A DNA stretch of 64,000 nt from Glandiceps talaboti. Taxonomy: Eukaryota; Hemichordata; Enteropneusta; Spengelidae. A program made the position numbers and the translations under genes. A model generated the notes under the pieces. It did not search any database. It was not told where the DNA came from and was given only the letters and a program-made list of their open reading frames with translations. This document shows, piece after piece, positions 62,101-64,000 of the stretch; the stretch's first letter is position 1, and each line of letters starts with the position of its first letter. The stretch covers positions 14,440,796 to 14,504,795 of the forward strand of contig NC_135562.1 of assembly GCF_964340395.1 (NCBI RefSeq), given 5' to 3'.

Positions 62101-63690
62101 CAAATATGATGTTAACTCTATGGGAAAATAAAAGATTGTCACTTTACTGGAAAACAAGACGATGGCCTCCCAAATTTCTTTAATCATTTAAAAAGTACCA
62201 CAAGCAAGCTTCCCTATCAAAAAACGGAGAGATTTTAAGAACTTTGATAAAATTGGTCCCTGTCCATAAAATGCAAATTAACCTAATCAACTCACCAAAA
62301 TAAACTTGAATTTCACACAGGGACAGGTTAGTGGTAGTATTGGTTGCCTGGATACTAACATAGCGTCCTTCTAATTGGCCCTTGCAGAACACATGCTCCT
62401 CAAACTCAACCAATCCATGGAGTTGGCCACACACTGCGTTTTCAGATATTGTTTCATTATTTCCAACACGAACTTGTGTTCCATTCAGTAATATTTCTAA
62501 TACAGATATTTGAAAAAGAAAACAGACATTGCATTCAATTCTTGATAATTGCAATATTACTTTATGTCATGCTAGTGGGTAATAATAATGATAATAATAC
62601 TCTTTATTTATACTGGATAGTTCTTTAAGCATATATATAAACACTTGTCTCCCAAGAAGTCCAGTGAGGGCCATCCTTCATGGGTTCAGTGTTAATGCAG
62701 GAGGAAACCAGAGTACCGGGGGAAAACCTGCCTTGTTCGGTAGAGTGAAATTGAATGACACTCTTCTTACTTACTGTGTGGTAAATTTATTCAAACCCTG
62801 AATGGGGTTCAAACCCTGACTGGCGTGGTAAGAGGCAAGTGGTTTAACCACTTGGCCACTGACAACCCATCAAAGGAGCAAGGAGGTTGACTTGTACCTA
62901 AAGTAATGTATAAGTAGCAGCGTATGGCACTGAAGCCATGATGCCTACCCAAATGGAATCTTTCATTTTTGTTATGTCACAAAGATGATAAAATTCTATT
63001 TCTGGAACCACAAATTAAAATATATTTTGCACTGATATGCTTGTTTTTGAAGGGATACTATAATTTTTTAACTTGTCACACCTCAACATCACTTAATTCT
63101 ACACATTGCGACTCATATCCAGTGTTTTGTGAAGGTTTGGGAATCCATAAACCATGGTAGAAATCTGGTACAGCTTGCATAGATTTCCATATTTTGGACC
63201 ACGATTTTGATGGGAAACACTGGTAAAAATTCCTGGTTAAATCTGGTAAAACTGGCATGGTCATCATATCTTGTACATAATTTTGGAGGGTGATCTCAGT
63301 AACAGAAGGGGGAAATCTGATAAAATGTGTATAGATTTTCACATTATGTAAATTTTGGAAGGAAATCCTGGTAAAAATTCCTGGGTCTCTTAGTTAGGTT
63401 TAACCAGTTATTGCCATTGTCAAAAATGCATATTATAATTTAAGAAATTACTTTCATATATCTGCTGTATTACTTACCGTGACCAGTTGGAGCCTGTACA
63501 GTAACACGAGTCACATTGTATGGTACGCCTAAATCAACAATTACCCAGGGTTCAAATTCTTCTTGTACTTCAGTACAACTCCCATCACGCAGTTCACTGG
63601 ATGACTTGCCATCAGTCACATGACTTGGATCAAAGTCTGAGGAGCTGACACTGCTCTGTGTAACTGCTTTGTTGAGGGCTTTGTTACCTC
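56101..63690 (-). CDS. Multidomain lectin: F-type lectin, four SUEL domains, PAN/Apple-like C-terminus (5' end outside window)
   Basis: Minus-strand exons are 63690-63478, 62496-62296, 61706-61356, 60904-60746, 60218-60066, 59315-59065, 58661-58583, 57925-57803, 57322-57119 and 56396-56101, joined in frame to a TAG. The first two exons form an F-type (fucolectin) domain: NKALNKAVTQSS, GSCTE, PWVIVDLGVPYNV, VRVGN, VCGQL, GRYVSIQ and LSLCEIQVYF. The usual R-x-D-C-C sugar motif is absent at the exon joint. Exon 61706-61356 is a complete SUEL domain with YGR, DPC and KYL. Three more SUEL domains are each split over two exons (60904/60218, 59315/58661, 57925/57322), with YYR, WGR and FGR, and then KRYL, KYL and KYL. 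The last exon has the Cys pattern of a PAN/Apple domain (CADFCLQDEHCVSFNY). It is probably a secreted or surface carbohydrate-binding protein. The signal peptide and earlier domains lie beyond 64000. Confidence 0.88.
56459..56474 (-). promoter_or_regulatory. CTCF-type motif, minus orientation
   Basis: On the minus strand, CTGCCACTAGATGGCG matches the CTCF core. It lies in the last intron of the lectin gene, 60 bases upstream of the last exon. The motif alone does not prove binding. Confidence 0.35.
57405..57690. repeat. Minisatellite, CTCTATC(A/G)GGCCT units
   Basis: Units of 14-19 bp (CTACACTCTATCAGGCCT) recur about 16 times in the intron between the halves of the fourth SUEL domain. Open frames of Ser/Leu/Tyr/Arg over it are artefacts. 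Confidence 0.95.
60460..60650. repeat. Dispersed repeat in a lectin intron, copy 1
   Basis: It contains GAAATTTTTGAAAT, CCAATATGGCTGCC, GGGAAAATAAAAGATTG and AAATTTCTTT in the same order as a copy at 62030-62200 two introns away. Confidence 0.6.
61128..61244. mobile_element. MITE with TTTCTTCATTCAGCC ends
   Basis: GTTTCTTCATTCAGCC at the left and GGCTGAATGAAGAAA at the right are inverted. A relic with TTCTTCATTCAGCCGAGAAT and GGGGCCTTGTCAC is at about 2415-2465. Confidence 0.6.
62030..62200. repeat. Dispersed repeat in a lectin intron, copy 2
   Basis: It is collinear with 60460-60650 (CCAATATGGCCGCC, GGGAAAATAAAAGATTG, TGGAAAACA) and lies just downstream of the exon ending at 62296. Confidence 0.6.
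62578..62872 (-). mobile_element. tRNA-derived SINE with (ATT)n tail
   Basis: The minus strand starts with GTGGCCAAGTGGTTAA (A-box-like) and has GGGTTTGAACCCC-type B-box sequence. A body with CCCCCGGTACTCTGGTTTCC and a tail of ATTATT units follow. The tRNA part resembles a Ser/Leu-type head. It is intronic in the lectin gene. Confidence 0.7.
63220..63400. repeat. GGTAAAAATTCCTGG short dispersed repeat
   Basis: CACTGGTAAAAATTCCTGG recurs once about 150 bases on, with CTGGTAAAACTGGCATGG between. It is similar in style to the TAAAATGACTGG repeats of the MTFR introns, but I cannot prove common origin. Confidence 0.45.
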
Positions 63691-64000
63691 CTGTAATGAT
63701 ACACAACAATGTCAACTGATCTTGACAACAAAGATACTTATGTTCACAAACAAAAGCAATGGACCCTTGCCCGTGTGAGGGCGCTAACATGGCTTGGCAC
63801 AATAATATGGGTACTGACCAGGCTATGTATGATTAGTAATAGTAGACGTTGATGGCTTCAACAAATAAACACACATTACTTTTTAAAATTTAAAAACAAA
63901 TCACAAATCACTATGGCAACATTTCCCCTACTGTCATGAATTCACCAGTATATCAATCATCAATCTCATATGTCTTTGTTTCTTTAAAAAGTTTCTATTC

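Overview
This is a window of AT-rich animal nuclear DNA. The protein-coding genes are split into short exons by introns of roughly 0.1 to 3.5 kb with GT-AG borders. Between and inside the genes are microsatellites, minisatellites, palindromic MITE-like elements and tRNA-derived SINEs. The gene content (ARMC1, an MTFR family member, EIF3I, TMEM234, and a multidomain F-type/SUEL lectin) and the SINE style suggest a marine invertebrate. I favour an invertebrate deuterostome such as a hemichordate or lancelet, but a lophotrochozoan is not excluded. Species cannot be settled from the sequence alone.

Layout. (1) 1-2480: no gene seen, microsatellites only. (2) 2485-8300: ARMC1, minus strand, 278 aa. 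(3) 8400-17030: an MTFR gene closest to MTFR2, plus strand, 378 aa, head-to-head with ARMC1. (4) 18601-27073: EIF3I, minus strand, 325 aa. (5) 27472-30360: TMEM234, plus strand, 135 aa, head-to-head with EIF3I. (6) 32210-35521: an unrecognised 332-aa gene, minus strand, with a KEN motif and a duplicated exon carrying a MSW(N/D)(E/Q)W repeat. (7) 35.6-40.6 kb: intergenic, with a 590-bp Harbinger-like TIR element and long AT and tetranucleotide tracts. (8) 40.6-44.0 kb: a likely small plus-strand gene of 92 codons, unrecognised. (9) 46.4-53.9 kb: a large satellite domain, with a 151-bp tandem element in two blocks followed by about 5.3 kb of a 22/27-bp minisatellite. (10) 56101-63690 and beyond the right edge: the 3' part of a secreted-type lectin gene, minus strand, coding an F-type lectin domain, four SUEL rhamnose-binding lectin domains and a C-terminal PAN/Apple-like domain.

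The two head-to-head pairs, ARMC1/MTFR and EIF3I/TMEM234, have the same arrangement as I know from human chromosomes 8 and 1, so these are probably ancient bidirectional promoters. ARMC1 and MTFR proteins both act in mitochondrial dynamics, so that pair may be co-regulated for one process.

The most unusual signal is a recurring architecture in all four conserved genes: short tandem repeats whose unit is the edge of an exon. The ARMC1 and TMEM234 last exons have their final codons plus stop repeated downstream. EIF3I exon 7 and MTFR coding exon 3 have their 5' splice site repeated into the intron. The MTFR proline-rich exon has its 3' splice site repeated four times upstream. Several of the repeated splice sites remain intact, and some are in frame, so they could generate isoforms. 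All gene models were built by hand from open frames, splice signals and remembered family sequences; no alignment was run.
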